A stretch of 64,000 bases of DNA, taken from the NCBI RefSeq assembly GCF_027942865.1, contig NC_134515.1:32987449-33051448 (forward strand). Direction: 5' to 3'. Shown piece after piece: positions 24,203 through 41,717 of the stretch (the first letter of the stretch is position 1; each line of letters starts with the position of its first letter). The DNA comes from Odontesthes bonariensis (lineage: Eukaryota > Chordata > Actinopteri > Atheriniformes > Atherinopsidae). A model generated the notes under the pieces. It was not told where the DNA came from. It ran no database searches and saw nothing but the letters and a program-made list of their open reading frames with translations. The translations under genes and the position numbers were made by a program.

Positions 24203-25396
24203 CAGAGAGTTTCTATGTATGAGGAGAGAGAAAGCTGGCGGCTTTTTCCGGGTGGTACTGCACTCTAGGGCGGCGCCAACGAAGCAGTGCAGAGCAGTCA
24301 GAATGAATGTGGTACTATGAGATCCACCTTAGATGCAGCCATTGCTTTGGATAGAATTTTTTATATTTTTTCATTTTAATTTTCCTAAAGGCAGGATAGA
24401 TTATCCTTTCAAACGGCACTTGGTTTGATCTTTTAGACTCACTAGATTTTTTTAAAATACACATTTATTGTCAGTATTGCATCACGAGTGACGTCACGCA
24501 TGTGGCATCACTTTACGGCATGGTCAGTCCTAGCGCTGAGCTAGCAGAGAGGTGTTAGCTCAAATAGTTACAGATTTCAGCTCGTGCATCCTGTTATGGG
24601 TCTGCGTGGCTAGAATAGGTACTATAAAGCATATTAAAGTTGTGGGCTTTGCTAATTTTTTCAAAAAAATCAGCAGATTTTTCGAGAGAATGTTAGTCAG
24701 TCACAAAGTTTAAGCTGTGCCGAGTTTGGAGCTTCCAGCAGGACAGTGATTGCATTTGATCAAAATTCAACCAGGAGTTGATGCAAAAGTACAAGTACAA
24801 TGTCTTGAAATGGCCATACCAATCTTGAGATCTTACAATCATTGAAAATGTATGAATAGATTTGAATCAGGCTGTCTATACAAGGTAGATAAGTAATCTG
24901 AGAGAATTACACCTATTAAAACGATTTCACAACTGCAATGTTTGTCTTTCCCTATGGTTTAGCATGTGTTGAAATGAAATTGCTGCTTCAAAAGCTCAAC
25001 GAGAGATAAACCGATTAAATGATTTTCTAAAAGGGTGCCCAAACTTTTTCATACCACTCAATTAGGCAGATGGCCGTGCGTTCTTTAGATTCCGTTAGCT
25101 AGATGCTAGCGGAGACTGACTCGCAAATGCCAGACCTGTAAGAAAATAGAAAGATATAACTCCCAGGTTATTGTACTTTTGATATAAATCCACATCCCTC
25201 TGTCAGAAATCACAGTAATATTTTCAGGTTTCAGCCACTAGCGGGGACATTTTTTGAGTTATTAGCACCAGCCCTATGGCCAATCTCATTCTGCACTCGC
25301 TCGCCAGCGCCCCCAGACAAAATCAACTGAACTGCAGCCAAATTTTGTATAATGGGGCGAATAGGAAGCGAAACGGCTGTATGTAAAAGGGCTGTG
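24203..25396. mobile_element. Truncated second copy of the TACGG-ended transposon
   Basis: 24203-24593 is nearly identical to 7341-7732, and 25072-25396 to 7874-8198. Both terminal TACGG ends are lost. The middle is replaced by a Tc1-like fragment. It lies between the first two pieces of the SAMD3-like pseudogene. Confidence 0.85.
24594..25071 (+). mobile_element. Tc1-like fragment inside the truncated copy
   Basis: Decayed transposase reads NQELMQKYKYNVLKWPYQS, then IENV*IDLNQAVYTR and SNLRELHL in shifting frames, ending with GGGTGCCCAAACTTTTTCAT, the terminal sequence common in fish Tc1-like copies. Confidence 0.6.
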
Positions 25397-25720
25397 CTGT
25401 AGAGCTCTCATGTTGCATTGTGGGTGTTGACAAATCAATTACTCTTAGAGTCCCTCTGTCCTTCACCTCTGAAACTGAAGTTAGGTTCATAAACTCATTC
25501 CCAAACGAGTCCATGAACTGAAGCGTGATGTTTCCGTGAAGGTTACACTGGTTTTTGACTTCAGCCAGAAGGTCTTCAGGGAGTCCATGTGCAAGATTCA
25601 GCCTCTGACAGCTGCCATCAGTCAGTAAGATCTTCATGATCACAGACATGGCCATCTTCAAAGCCCTTTATTCTGCAGAAACACAAATAATATTAATCAG
25701 ACATCAATATAATTTAAAAT

Positions 25721-25936
25721 TTGTACAGGCAGCTGTACGAAACTGCAGTGAAACAGCACAGGGACCACGTAAACTCCCAAAACTGGTGCACAGAGATTGG
25801 CAGAACTTTGGGGAAAGAGGGAGAGTTCTGTAAGAATGTGTGGAGGAAGCTACGGGACAGATACGTGAAGGCAAAGAAGAGGGCAGAGACTCAAAAAGTG
25901 GTGATGCTGGGGGCTTCAGACCATCACCTCTTTTAA
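25721..25936 (+). pseudogene. MADF-domain fragment
   Basis: The frame reads LYETAVKQHRDHVNSQNWCT, then EIGRTLGKEGEFCKNVWRKL and RDRYVKAKKR. The spacing of W residues and the WRKLRDRYVK motif are those of MADF (Myb/SANT-like) DNA-binding domains. These occur in host regulators and in the second protein of PIF/Harbinger elements. No partner transposase or clear ends are visible, so this is either a captured or a degraded piece. Confidence 0.6.
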
Positions 25937-26810
25937 CTGAATTAAAAAAAATTAAATTATCCGAATACTGCAGCAGTATCATTAATGACAGTATTCCTGC
26001 TCTTCATTGTTTTCTTCTCCACTTTCGTGGTTGTAGAGTAGAGCTAACCTTCACGTAGCAGCGCCACCTCTGTGACGGAGAAAATTGCAACTACTGGCGC
26101 AACGACTTGTGCCACTATATAGCGGGCACGAACTCGTGACGCCATCAACACCGCTCGCGCGAGCAGACGCAGCAACCATGCTAGAGCCTTTAGTGTCACC
26201 AACAAGACCATTAAGACAAATTTGTGCAAATTTGGTAATGTCTACAGCAGATAAGCATACTGTTGGAATCCAGATATATTTATCCTACAGACCCCACTTC
26301 CCCAAGACAGACACACAAAAGCTATCACAGTTTTTGAGAAGGCTTTCCTTAACAAAGAGGAAAGATTTTGGTCACCAGTTCTGTGGTCATAGAATAGAAT
26401 AAAATAGAAAAATACTCATTTATTTATAACGATTACTGCACATACTGTGGGTTTCCTTTTGTGAGAGAAATTAAGGGGATTAATCCCAAGAAACAAACAA
26501 AAGTGGTACAATATACAATAAGTAATACAGAGCAGTTTTCTTTTTTCATCATGAGGTACAAGGACCATTGAGACTGTGGAAGAAAACATCAGGAAAAATA
26601 ACGTTGGCCCTAGGCAGCCTTTAGATATTTTCAAAAAGTGATTAAATTCACGAATTAAAGGCGTAGAAAAATGTAGATACTTTCTAGTTGTTTTATTTTT
26701 CATTCATCTCTGACCAGGCGTCTAAGCTGATTTGGGCAATTTTAACATCCAAAACTGACACACTGATAAAACTGTTATTTTTCTTCTGACCTGATCATTT
26801 CTCTCCTGAT
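25937..26810. other. No gene recognised
   Basis: A GC-richer patch (26044-26180) is followed by A/T-rich DNA. AGAATAGAATAAAATAGAAA at 26390-26410 resembles a LINE 3' tail in minus orientation but has no coding part. Confidence 0.35.
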
Positions 26811-27402
26811 TCAATTCAATTCAATTTCAATTCATTTTTATTTATATAGCGCCAAATACAACAAATGTCATCTCAAGGCACTTAAGATAGTAAGTCCAAT
26901 TCAAGCCAATTGGAATTCAATTAATTAATAATAATCATAATTCATAAAATAATCCAATTCGTTCATATAGAGCCAATTCAAAAACAATTTCCTAGCTAAG
27001 AAAACCAACAGATTGCACTGAAAACTTTTTGTTTTTCGGTCCAATCTCCCGGCCTGAGCGGCGTGCCTGAGGCGACTGTGGAGAGAAACGACTCCCTTTT
27101 AACAGGAAGAAACCTCTGGCAGAACCAGACTCAGGAAGGGTGGCCATCCGCCTCGACCAGCTGGGGTTTGAGAAGACAGAAAAGGGGGGGGGGAGGGGGG
27201 CAGGGGGCCACCGCGACGGCGGCACTGTAACACCATTCAAAGGATATCTGTTGGAACAGGGAAACACGAGTTAATGACCATAATAATATCACATATACAT
27301 AAAGAGAGTAAAGTGAGGAAAGGTGTGTCAGATGAAGCCCCCCAGCAGTCTAGGCCTATAGCAGCTTAACTATGGGATGTTTCAGGATCACCTGAGCCAT
27401 CC

Positions 27403-30400
27403 CTAACTATAAGCTTTATCAAAAAGGAAAGTTTTAAGCCTGGTCTTAAAAGTGGAAAGGGTGTCTGCTTCCCGGACATTTACTGGCAGCTTATTCCACA
27501 ATAGAGGGGCCTGATAACTGAAGGCTCTGCCTCCCATTCTACTTTTAGAAACTCTGGGAACCTCAAGTAAACCTGCAGTTTGGGAACGAAGTGCTCTGTT
27601 AGGAAAATATCTTACAATGAGATCTTTAAGATATGATGGAGCTTGGTCATTAAGAGCTTTATATGTAAGGAGAAGAATCTTAAATTCTATTCTGAATTTA
27701 ACAGGGAGCCAATGAAGAGAAGCTAAAACTGGAGAAATATGATCTCTCCTGTTAGTTCTCGTCAAAACTCTGGCTGCAGCATTTTGGATCAACTGAAGGC
27801 TTTTCAGAGAATATGTGGGACAGCCCAATAATAAAGAATTACAGTAGTCCAATCTTGAAGTAACAAATGCATGAATTAGTTTTTCTGCATCACTCTGAGA
27901 CAGGATGTTCCTGATTTTAACAATATTACGAAGGTGAAAGAAGGCAGTCCTAGAAACCTGTTTTATATGCGAGTCAAATGATAAGTTCTGGTCAAAAATA
28001 ACTCCAAGGTTCCTCACTGTAGAACTAGAAGCCAAGGAAATACCATCTAGAGTAACTATATAGCTAGACAATTTCTCCCTGAAACGCTCAGGTCCAAAGA
28101 TAACGACTTCAGTTTTGTCTGAATTTAGCAGCAGACAGTTCTGAGTCATCCAGGTCTTTATGTCTTTAAGACATGCTTGTAGTCTGACCAACCTATTGGT
28201 TTCATCTGGTTTTATAGATAAGTACAGCTGAGTATCATCAGCATAGCAATGGAAATTTATGCCATGCTGTCTAATAATGTTACCTAATGGAAGCATGTAT
28301 AAAGTAAAAAGAATCGGTCCAAGCACAGAACCCTGGGGAACTCCATGACTTACTCTGGTGTGTGAGGAAGATTCTTCATTTACAAGAACAAACTGAAATC
28401 TATCAGATAAATATGATTTAAACCAGCCTAATGCAGTTCCTTTAATCCCAATAACATGTTCAAGTCTGTGTAATAAGATACTGTGATCGACCGTATCAAA
28501 TGCAGCACTGAGATCCAACAGGACAAGCACAGACACAAGTCCGCTATCAGAGGCTAAGAGGAGATCATTGGTAACTTTCAGCAGTGCAGTTTCTGTGCTA
28601 TGATGCACTCTGAATCCTGACTGAAACTCTTCAAACAGATTATTTCTGTGTAAATGATCACAAAGCTGAGCTGCAACTATTTTTTCAAGAACTTTAGACA
28701 TAAAAGGGAGATTGGATATAGGTCTATAATGAGCCAACACTTCTGAATCAAGAGTAGGTATTTTAAGTAAAGGTTTAATTACAGCAACCTTAAAAGTCTG
28801 AGGTACATATCCTGTCAACAAAGACAGATTGATCAAATCCAATATGGAAGTGTCAATAAATGGGAAAACCTCCTTGAACAGTCTGGTTGGGATTGGGTCT
28901 AAAACACAAGTTGATGGTTTAGAAGAGACTATTGCTGTTGTTAGATCAGAGAGATCAACTGGGCAGAAGCCGTCTAAATACAAATCAGGTTCTAAAGATA
29001 CTTCTAAAGCTGCTGTACTTGATGATACATCACTAATAATAGTGGGAAGGACTCCATCAATCTTCTCTCTGATAGAAACAATTTTATTAATAAAGAAGCT
29101 CATGAAATCATCACTGCTGAGAGTTAAAGGAATAACTGGCTCAGCAGAGCTCGGACTCTTAGTCAGACTGGCTACAGTGCTGAAAAGAAACCTGGGATTA
29201 TTCTTATTCTCTTCTATCAATGATGAATAATAAGCAGTTCTAGCTTTACGAAGGGCTTTCTTATACATTGTTAAACTATCTTTCCAGACTAACTGAGACT
29301 CTTCTAAATTAGAGGAACGCCACTGTCTCTCCAGCTTTCTTGCAGTCTGCTTTAAAGCACGCAGCTGTGAATTATACCAAGGAGCCAACCTCTTCTGACT
29401 GATTACCTTCCTTTTCAGAGGGGCAACATTGTCCAGTGCTGTACGCATTGAAACTATAGTGCTGTCAACAAGAGAGTCAAGTGCTGCTGAAGTAAAGTTT
29501 AGGTAGTCATCCTCTGTCATATCTGCACATGGCAGTGAAGAAAAGGATGATGGAATTAATTCTTTAAATCTGGTTACAGCATCCTCTGATAGACACCTTC
29601 TATACGTAAATTTCTTCTCAGAAACTGTATAGTCAAGTAATGTAAACTCAAAGGTTATCAGAAAATGGTCAGATAAGACAGGGTTATGAGGGAACACTGT
29701 TAACTGTTCACTCTCAATGCCATAAGTCAGAACAAGATCAAGGGTGTGATTAAGGCAGTGAGTCGGTCCGTGAACACTCTGAGAAAATCCAATAGAGTCC
29801 AATATAGAATTAAAGTTCATATTCAGGCTGTCATTTTCAACATCTACATGAATATTAAAGTCACCCACTACAATGACTTTATCTGTACTCAGCACTAACT
29901 GGGATAAAAACTCTGAGAATTCAGACAGAAACTCAGAATAAGGGCCAGGTGGAGGATACACAACAACAAACACAAGAGGTTTCTGGGATTTCCACTTTGC
30001 GTGGGAAAAACTGAGAATCAGATATTCAAAAGAGCTAAAACTAATCTTGGGTCTGGGACTGATGAGTAACCCTGATCTGAAAATAGCTGCCACTCCTCCT
30101 CCTCTGCCTGTGGTTCGAGGAACGTGAACATTTAAACAGTCAGAGGGAGTTGCTTCATTAATGCTAACATGATCCTCCTGCTGCAGCCAGGTTTCTGTAA
30201 GACAAAATATATCAATATGATGATCACAAATCAACTCATTCACTAACAGAGACTTCGAAAGGAGAGATCTGATATTCAGCAAACCACATTTAATAGTTTG
30301 ATGTTTTTGTTTAGTTAAAGTTTTTGTTTTAATAATTTCTTTTTGCACAAGAGGATTTGCTCCTTTTGTGTTAATTGATTGGGTGGGTAGCAGTAGGTGG

Positions 30401-30438
30401 GAAGCTGCAGAGAAGTGTGTAAGACTACAACTCTGCAT
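27403..30438 (-). CDS. L2 ORF2: AP endonuclease-reverse transcriptase, open
   Basis: An uninterrupted frame of 1011 codons starting 21 bases after the ORF1 stop. The N-terminal endonuclease has [40 protein letters not shown] and [11 protein letters not shown]. Reverse transcriptase blocks follow: [52 protein letters not shown] and [12 protein letters not shown] with the catalytic YADD near residue 730, then the L2-type C-terminus ([33 protein letters not shown]). All catalytic motifs are present. One deviation is VVYPPPGP, where the related copy at 22 kb reads VVYRPPGP. The protein would nick target DNA and reverse-transcribe the element RNA. Confidence 0.92.
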   Translation of the reverse strand: MQSCSLTHFSAASHLLLPTQSINTKGANPLVQKEIIKTKTLTKQKHQTIKCGLLNIRSLLSKSLLVNELICDHHIDIFCLTETWLQQEDHVSINEATPSDCLNVHVPRTTGRGGGVAAIFRSGLLISPRPKISFSSFEYLILSFSHAKWKSQKPLVFVVVYPPPGPYSEFLSEFSEFLSQLVLSTDKVIVVGDFNIHVDVENDSLNMNFNSILDSIGFSQSVHGPTHCLNHTLDLVLTYGIESEQLTVFPHNPVLSDHFLITFEFTLLDYTVSEKKFTYRRCLSEDAVTRFKELIPSSFSSLPCADMTEDDYLNFTSAALDSLVDSTIVSMRTALDNVAPLKRKVISQKRLAPWYNSQLRALKQTARKLERQWRSSNLEESQLVWKDSLTMYKKALRKARTAYYSSLIEENKNNPRFLFSTVASLTKSPSSAEPVIPLTLSSDDFMSFFINKIVSIREKIDGVLPTIISDVSSSTAALEVSLEPDLYLDGFCPVDLSDLTTAIVSSKPSTCVLDPIPTRLFKEVFPFIDTSILDLINLSLLTGYVPQTFKVAVIKPLLKIPTLDSEVLAHYRPISNLPFMSKVLEKIVAAQLCDHLHRNNLFEEFQSGFRVHHSTETALLKVTNDLLLASDSGLVSVLVLLDLSAAFDTVDHSILLHRLEHVIGIKGTALGWFKSYLSDRFQFVLVNEESSSHTRVSHGVPQGSVLGPILFTLYMLPLGNIIRQHGINFHCYADDTQLYLSIKPDETNRLVRLQACLKDIKTWMTQNCLLLNSDKTEVVIFGPERFREKLSSYIVTLDGISLASSSTVRNLGVIFDQNLSFDSHIKQVSRTAFFHLRNIVKIRNILSQSDAEKLIHAFVTSRLDYCNSLLLGCPTYSLKSLQLIQNAAARVLTRTNRRDHISPVLASLHWLPVKFRIEFKILLLTYKALNDQAPSYLKDLIVRYFPNRALRSQTAGLLEVPRVSKSRMGGRAFSYQAPLLWNKLPVNVREADTLSTFKTRLKTFLFDKAYS

Positions 30439-30459
30439 CCTGGTCTGAACCCTGGGTTG

Positions 30460-31884
30460 TCATGTTTTAGGGTGGCAAATAAATTCATCCATATTTCTAG
30501 AAATGAGAGCTGCTCCTTCCAAAGTGGGATGGATGCCGTCTCTCCTCATCAGACCAGGTTTTCTCCAGAAAGATTGCCAATTATCTATGTAGCCCACGTT
30601 GTTTGCTGGACACCATCTAGACAACCAGCGATTGTAGGACGACATGCGGCTAAACATTAGCCTGGGTGCCAGCCGAACTTAGCCCCGCCCATAAAAGTTT
30701 TGGTCGGGAAGTTCGGTCTGGCTCTGCTCAGTTGGGAAATCATTATGCCCGACCAAGAATTGGTCGGACCAATCAGATTGCCAGGGCGGGCTTTATACGA
30801 TGATGGACAGATGATCAACAGGGACATTATCGACTACGTCACTAAAGAGCTGAACACGGCTGCCGCTGGAGAGCTAGGGCGTGTAGATTCTACCATCGAG
30901 TCTGTTCTACAGGATCTCCACATTGCATTAATTTTGAAAGACGAACAGAGGAACGCGATAAAGGCTTTTATCGATACAAAAGATGTTTTTGCCGTCCTTC
31001 CTACAACAAGTGTGTGTCGCTTAATCTACGTCACATACTACGTTGCTCTGATTGGTTGTAGGTCTATCCACTTGAGCGAAGAGGCATTTTTTCTCCTGGT
31101 TCGGTTGAAACACGCCCCATACCCGAATCTCTATTGAGCGGTATCAGACTCACATTCTGACTAGAATCGTGAGTATGACGTAGTCAGGCTAGCTAAACAT
31201 GTCATCGCTGGTCAGATTTGGCAGGGGTCCAGAGAAAACTACGGAGTCCGACATTGTTTTGGCAAAATCACACACCGATGCAACATTAATTTTAGTGACC
31301 TCCGATTGGCGTAACCGGGTGTCATTAACGCCGACGTGAATAACTATTTTACCATATTTACGTTTATCCTTAGCCAGCAGTTTTAAATAGGATTCTATGT
31401 CGCCCGCTCTGGCCCCTGGAATGCATTTGACTATGGCCGCTGGTGTCTCTAATGCCACGTTTCTGACTATAGAGCTGCCAATTACCAGGGTTTTGTCCTC
31501 AGCGGGTGTGTCGCTGAGTGGGGAAAATCTGTTAGAAGCGTGGACAGGTCGATGGTGAACAACGGGCTTGACTTTAGAGCTATGCCTCTTCCTGACAGTC
31601 ACCCAGCCACGATGTAATCCTGGCTGCTCAGGTTCTGCTAGGGGGAGGCTAATGGAGCTAGCTACGCTAGGTGGCTCCACACTGGCAAAAGGGGCCTGGC
31701 TCGCTATCGGTTGATTTTCAACAGTGCAGAGCCGAGCTTCCAATTCAGATAACCTCGCCTCCAAAACTACAAAAAGACTACATTTGTTACATGTACCATT
31801 ATCGCTAAAGGAGGCAGAGGAGTAACTAAACATCTGACACACGGAGCAGGTGAAAGCAGGAGGAGGAAGAGAACCGGTAGCCAT
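30460..31884 (-). pseudogene. L2 ORF1 with zinc-ribbon and SGNH-hydrolase-like domain, interrupted
   Basis: The N-terminal part (31884-31200) starts [19 protein letters not shown], with a second CNKC pair, a short coiled coil ([12 protein letters not shown]) and the SGNH block I ([10 protein letters not shown]) and block III (HVGVNDTR). After the 530-bp insert the frame resumes (30657-30460) as [20 protein letters not shown] and reaches block V ([11 protein letters not shown]), ending HPKT. So without the insert, G-S, G-ND and D-H catalytic blocks would all be present, as in the esterase-type ORF1 of L2/CR1 elements. The stop lies 21 bases before ORF2, suggesting coupled translation. Insertion makes this copy ORF1-defective. 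Confidence 0.85.
30660..31189 (+). mobile_element. DNA transposon carrying a RecQ-helicase-like fragment
   Basis: The insert is flanked by a 9-bp duplication GCTAAACAT (30651-30659 and 31190-31198) with short inverted ends TAGCCTG / CAGGCTA. A plus-strand open frame (30700-31137) contains DIIDYVTKELNTAAAGEL and LKDEQRNAIKAFIDTKDVFA then VLPT. That is the motif 0/I region of RecQ-like helicases, ending exactly inside the Walker A P-loop (VLPT instead of a complete PTGxGKS). The rest of the helicase is absent. It could be a captured host exon or a remnant of a transposon that encodes a helicase. The superfamily is not assigned. Confidence 0.65.
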
Positions 31885-32130
31885 GCTACGCTAGAGAACC
31901 AGACACACCGCTAAAAAGTGAGAATAAAGATTAAAGATCTGTAGGAGTGTGTTAGAACAGAACGGTAAGCTATAGAGTTTAACTATGCAAAATTGTGTAA
32001 GTTATAGATCGAAATAAAGTGATTATCAGTACTCCAAGCGGAGCAAGAAATTCCACAGTGCACAAGCAAGGTAACAGGAAGTGATGCAACACGTCTTACC
32101 GCAAAGCGTCACAGCGTCAGCTGATTGAAA

Positions 32131-33285
32131 ACTTATATGTTTTTTTTAATGCCTAAAACAGAAGATGACCAGAACAACCTCTTGAGCTGCTATCCATGAC
32201 AACGTAATGAACCTGACCAGCTTTTCATATTCACTCTCCATTTGCAATACATTTTCCAATACATGCCTAAAACTCATCCTCGTTGATGATCCATCAAATG
32301 ATACATGATGTTTCATGTATCTGATATGTCTGAACTGGTAAGTTGTGCTATTTGATTAAAAATATTAGCATTTCATTTGCATTTCATAAAGAGACTATAA
32401 AGTGACCAGAGAGGCTCCTCCCTTTCATCATCTCTGTGTGTTCTTTGTCACTGCCGCATGGCTTATTGTTTGGCAGGTGACACGAGCACCTGATGCAGAT
32501 TATACATAAACCTGTTAAAGGTCACCGCTGAAGTCCACAGTGTACAGTGTTACACTAACAACTTAAAGCTGGATTGTAGTGAAGGGCAGCACGTTGACCT
32601 GCTTCATATTTACTAAAGGTGATGTGAAAACTTGCCTCAGCTTGTTGTTTCGTTTTCCAATGTCTACCCTTGTGATCCCTGACCTTTTTAACAAGACTTT
32701 ACAGATAATTTCTATGAACATAACAGAAACATATTTTATGTTTACAGGTTTTGAAAATTTCTTGGTCAACGTAACAACTAAAATACGTTAAATTCGTATC
32801 AAAATGTTAACTACAATACACAGTTTAACCTCAGCAACATTAGTATATTATGTGTTAAAGTGTCTAAAAAAACATTCATCTAAATAACAATACATGGATT
32901 TTTTTCATCTGTAATGATCTTTTAAATCTGAATTGACATTTGACCTCCAGTCATCTGAAGAGATTAAAAAACAATATCTCCGCACAAGTACATCATAAGC
33001 ACAGCCAATTTGGTTTAGAAGTTGCAAGTATATCAACCTTTGAATTATTATCTTATTTATTTTATTATTTTATTATTTACTGATGCAAGAAGAAACACTG
33101 CAACTGGCCAGATTTATCTCCTGGTCAGTTTCTGAGAACTCTAAGTGACACATTCTCAGTGACACATCCAGCTGTTTCTAGCTCATTTATATTTCAAAAT
33201 TTTTGTCGTTTTGTTTACCATTCACCTGTACACATACTTTTTTATCTAGCTGTATTGTTTGAACCGTTTGCTGTCACTTACTGTT
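32131..33285. other. Intergenic, no gene recognised
   Basis: A/T-rich sequence with short overlapping frames at 32563-32791 on both strands (mutual shadows). No splice-supported exon or repeat ends are seen. Confidence 0.4.
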
Positions 33286-33289
33286 ACTT

Positions 33290-33752
33290 ACTGTCAGAAG
33301 ATTCTATTGTAAGCAGCCTCTATCCTCTGAAGAAGCTCAGATCTTTCAGTGTGTGCAGTAGAAGACTGGAGATGAGATGGTGTGATGGTGAGGGCTATCA
33401 GTGCTGTGGTCAGCTGGGGAAGCAGCACCAGTGTCAGAGATGCCAGCAGGCTCGATAAACCCATTCATAAAGTTGGCAAAATAGTTGAACAGCACCTGGA
33501 GAAGTTTGTGTCAGTGAGGGACATGTGGTCACATGACTATTTCACATGCCAAACTGCATTGAAACAAAGCTCATTCTCCTACATTCCTGTCCTATGTTTT
33601 TAATTTTAATTTTAATCTATCTTGCATGCTGTAGAATGTTTTTGAATGTGTGGTACTCTCTTTCACTTTTGCCTGGTTTCAAAACAATAATGCCATTGTA
33701 AATAGGAATTTGCTCTTGATAACTTGTCTTGTCAAATAAAGGTTAAATAAAC
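33290..33752 (+). mobile_element. LINE 3' fragment
   Basis: C-terminal RT scraps read PLKKLRSFSVCSRRLEM, then ISAVVSWGSSTSVRDASRLD and VGKIVEQHLEKFVSVRDM. The 3' end TGTCAAATAAAGGTTAAATA is the usual end of a fish LINE family. The frame is shifted at least once. Confidence 0.6.
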
Positions 33753-33949
33753 AATGCCTTCTTCAACAATGTGCGTCCTTGTTGATGCACGCACACATAG
33801 AATTTTTTTTCCCCATATATCTGTGCGAGATGCGACTTTGCCTGTTGGCCTAACCCACACCTGTGGATGTTCAGATGAATGAGGCGGCTCAATGGCAGTC
33901 TCAATGAGCACTCGTGAGACTGTCAACCCCGCCCATCGGCAACATCTAT

Positions 33950-34071
33950 GGATGTAATCCCCGACGTGTCAACGGCTATTTGTACGGTCTCAGACAAACT
34001 AATCTGTCCAGACGCCGGTGAGCTTTTGGTAGGAGAGTCAGAGCAGAGCTTTCTCAGCGCAGAGTCTCTAG
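33950..34071 (+). other. camk1g: Probable 5' non-coding exon of camk1g
   Basis: A relatively GC-rich segment ends in CTCTAG followed by a consensus donor GTAAGT at 34072. The camk1g coding start lies in the next acceptor-bounded exon (35506 onward), which has a 26-base leader, so a separate 5' UTR exon is needed. Its start is a guess; no TATA box was found. Confidence 0.4.
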
Positions 34072-35505
34072 GTAAGTCTCAATCAATGTGATTGTGAATG
34101 AATCCCCTCTTTATCCCATGAATTGTTTGCTTTTCTTGTGTCTAACAATGGCACATAAAGTCGAAGAGCTGCTTATGGGTTTTATTCTTTGTTTTTCTCT
34201 TTTTCCTGTTTTTTTGAGGTAATCATTAAACCTAATGGGTCCAGAGCTACTTATTTCCATTAACGTTATCACTGCGACTTGAGGGCTGTGCGCTTCAAAC
34301 TTGATATAAATATTTGATGATTTTGCCGCAGAGTGATGCAGCCAGGAAAAGAGGATGCACGACAGTGGTATCCTCTTTTTACTGTCCACTGTCCATCCAC
34401 TGTCAAGCACCAGCAGAGCAGTTTTTCTGTTTGGTTTTTGTCCTCCCTTTAACAGAAAAATAAGTTTTTTCGTCAGGAAAACAAAAATATGACTGGTAAT
34501 GAGATCGAATAATGTAACGTGTTAAAAGCTTTGGGTCACTGCTCCAGGTTTTGAATTTTGAAATTAGTGCTGTATTTCTGATTATGGTGTGAGATCCCTT
34601 GCTGTTTCCATGTCATGTTATATATTGTGCTTTTAGGTTAATATGAATATACACACACACACACATCTGTTCATAGAGTCTGTGACTATATACCATGTGT
34701 TGAATGTTTTAGAAGTGTTGAGACATTTATTTTATAATTCAAGTAATTTGTTCTTGGCTTTTCTCTGGTATTTATACCTGTTTGAAGGTCATGTCTTCAG
34801 ATCAGGAGTTACTAATCCATTATATAAGAGAAAAGAGGGCAGGAAACCAAACTGGGTAACCTGTTCATTTAAAGTGCTCTTAATCCGTCTCAATACCTTT
34901 TAGTTTTATTGGCTAAGTCATTCTGTCCTGAGCTCTGATGCTTTGACATCACAAACAAGTTTATTTTGTTTGTTTGTTTTTCTAACACCATGATAATATT
35001 CAAATGAATTTCGGGAACTGAATTTGACAAACAATTTTGACAGCGATCATATTCTATTTCAAATGCATGGAAAACAAGCTGTCTTCACTTTCTTCCTTCT
35101 TTTGTTTTTATCGAAGAAGAGTGGACACGCAACTATTTGATGGGGTGTCATCTGCACCTGACAAAATAGAAAACACTTTATGATTTACTGTGAGCTAGTT
35201 ACAGCCAGGATTAATGCTCTAACCTTTTGTCTGTCAGACAAAGACTCATGGCTCTTCGACAGTCTGAGCAGCTCAGCAGACTCACCTACCTTCATACCTG
35301 CTTTCTCATGACTCTTCAATAATCCCAAATGACTGTCTGGCTATGATTATGATGATGAGGGAGTGCGAACATAAAGCTAGGATTACTTACTTCTAGCGTA
35401 CTTGCATGCAGCACTCAGATGCTCAAGGTAGACAAGGGCATTGTGGAGCTTCGGTGTTAGGTGACATCTGTGCTCTTGTCTTTTGTTTTTCCTTACTACC
35501 AAAAG
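34072..35505. other. Probable first intron of camk1g, no other feature
   Basis: Contains a short CA microsatellite near 34652 and A/T-rich DNA; no repeat ends or coding motifs were recognised. Confidence 0.35.
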
Positions 35506-35531
35506 AAATCCCTGCTGAAGCAGCTGCAGAG

Positions 35532-41689
<6,158 letters not shown>

Positions 41690-41711
41690 ATGCTACATGA
41701 AGTTTTCATGC

Positions 41712-41717
41712 AATAAA
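41712..41717 (+). promoter_or_regulatory. Possible proximal poly(A) signal of camk1g
   Basis: AATAAA lies 23 bases after the stop codon. A strong acceptor (CCCTCTACAG) at 42035-42044, preceded by a possible donor at 41731, suggests an optional 3' UTR intron. A second AATAAA at 43016-43021 could end the longer transcript. Confidence 0.35.

Larger units (their letters stand above)
22883..25661 (-). pseudogene. SAMD3-like gene of a fish-expanded family, broken
   Basis: Four minus-strand pieces match, in order, a protein family usually annotated in fish as SAMD3-like. At 25661-25397: start ATG, MKILLTDGSCQRLNLAHGLP, ending GTLRVIDLST (a PB1-like N-terminus). At about 24170-23793: SSWPAVFLVPKFSYDAELKL, an in-frame TAG, then VYIQNGTVLIP and GYGGWKMSLKYKLSNYR. 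At 23314-23030 after a TTTTTCAG acceptor: INAEFKRITTVPLQSKFL, then a frameshift near 23200 and further readable sequence (NVSDAGFLQVPSIFLHHGV). At 22980-22883: CDDVDAGREWIIKGVCAYMG then KDPDNLLREYV. The stop, the frameshift and the MITE between the first two pieces indicate a pseudogene. The family's function is unknown to me. Confidence 0.7.
26811..32130 (-). mobile_element. Nearly full-length L2/Maui-like LINE
   Basis: Minus-strand order: 5' UTR (about 32130-31885), ORF1 (31884-30460, split), ORF2 (30438-27403), 3' UTR (27402-26850) and an ATTCA-repeat tail (26811-26835). AATCAG-like sequence at both edges (CTGATT at 26808-26813 and about 32120-32125) may be the target duplication. Length without the nested insert is about 4.8 kb. 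This is the best preserved element of the window. Confidence 0.85.

Noticed and set aside
28829-29230. 133-codon plus-strand frame
   Set aside because: Shadow of the L2 ORF2 on the opposite strand.
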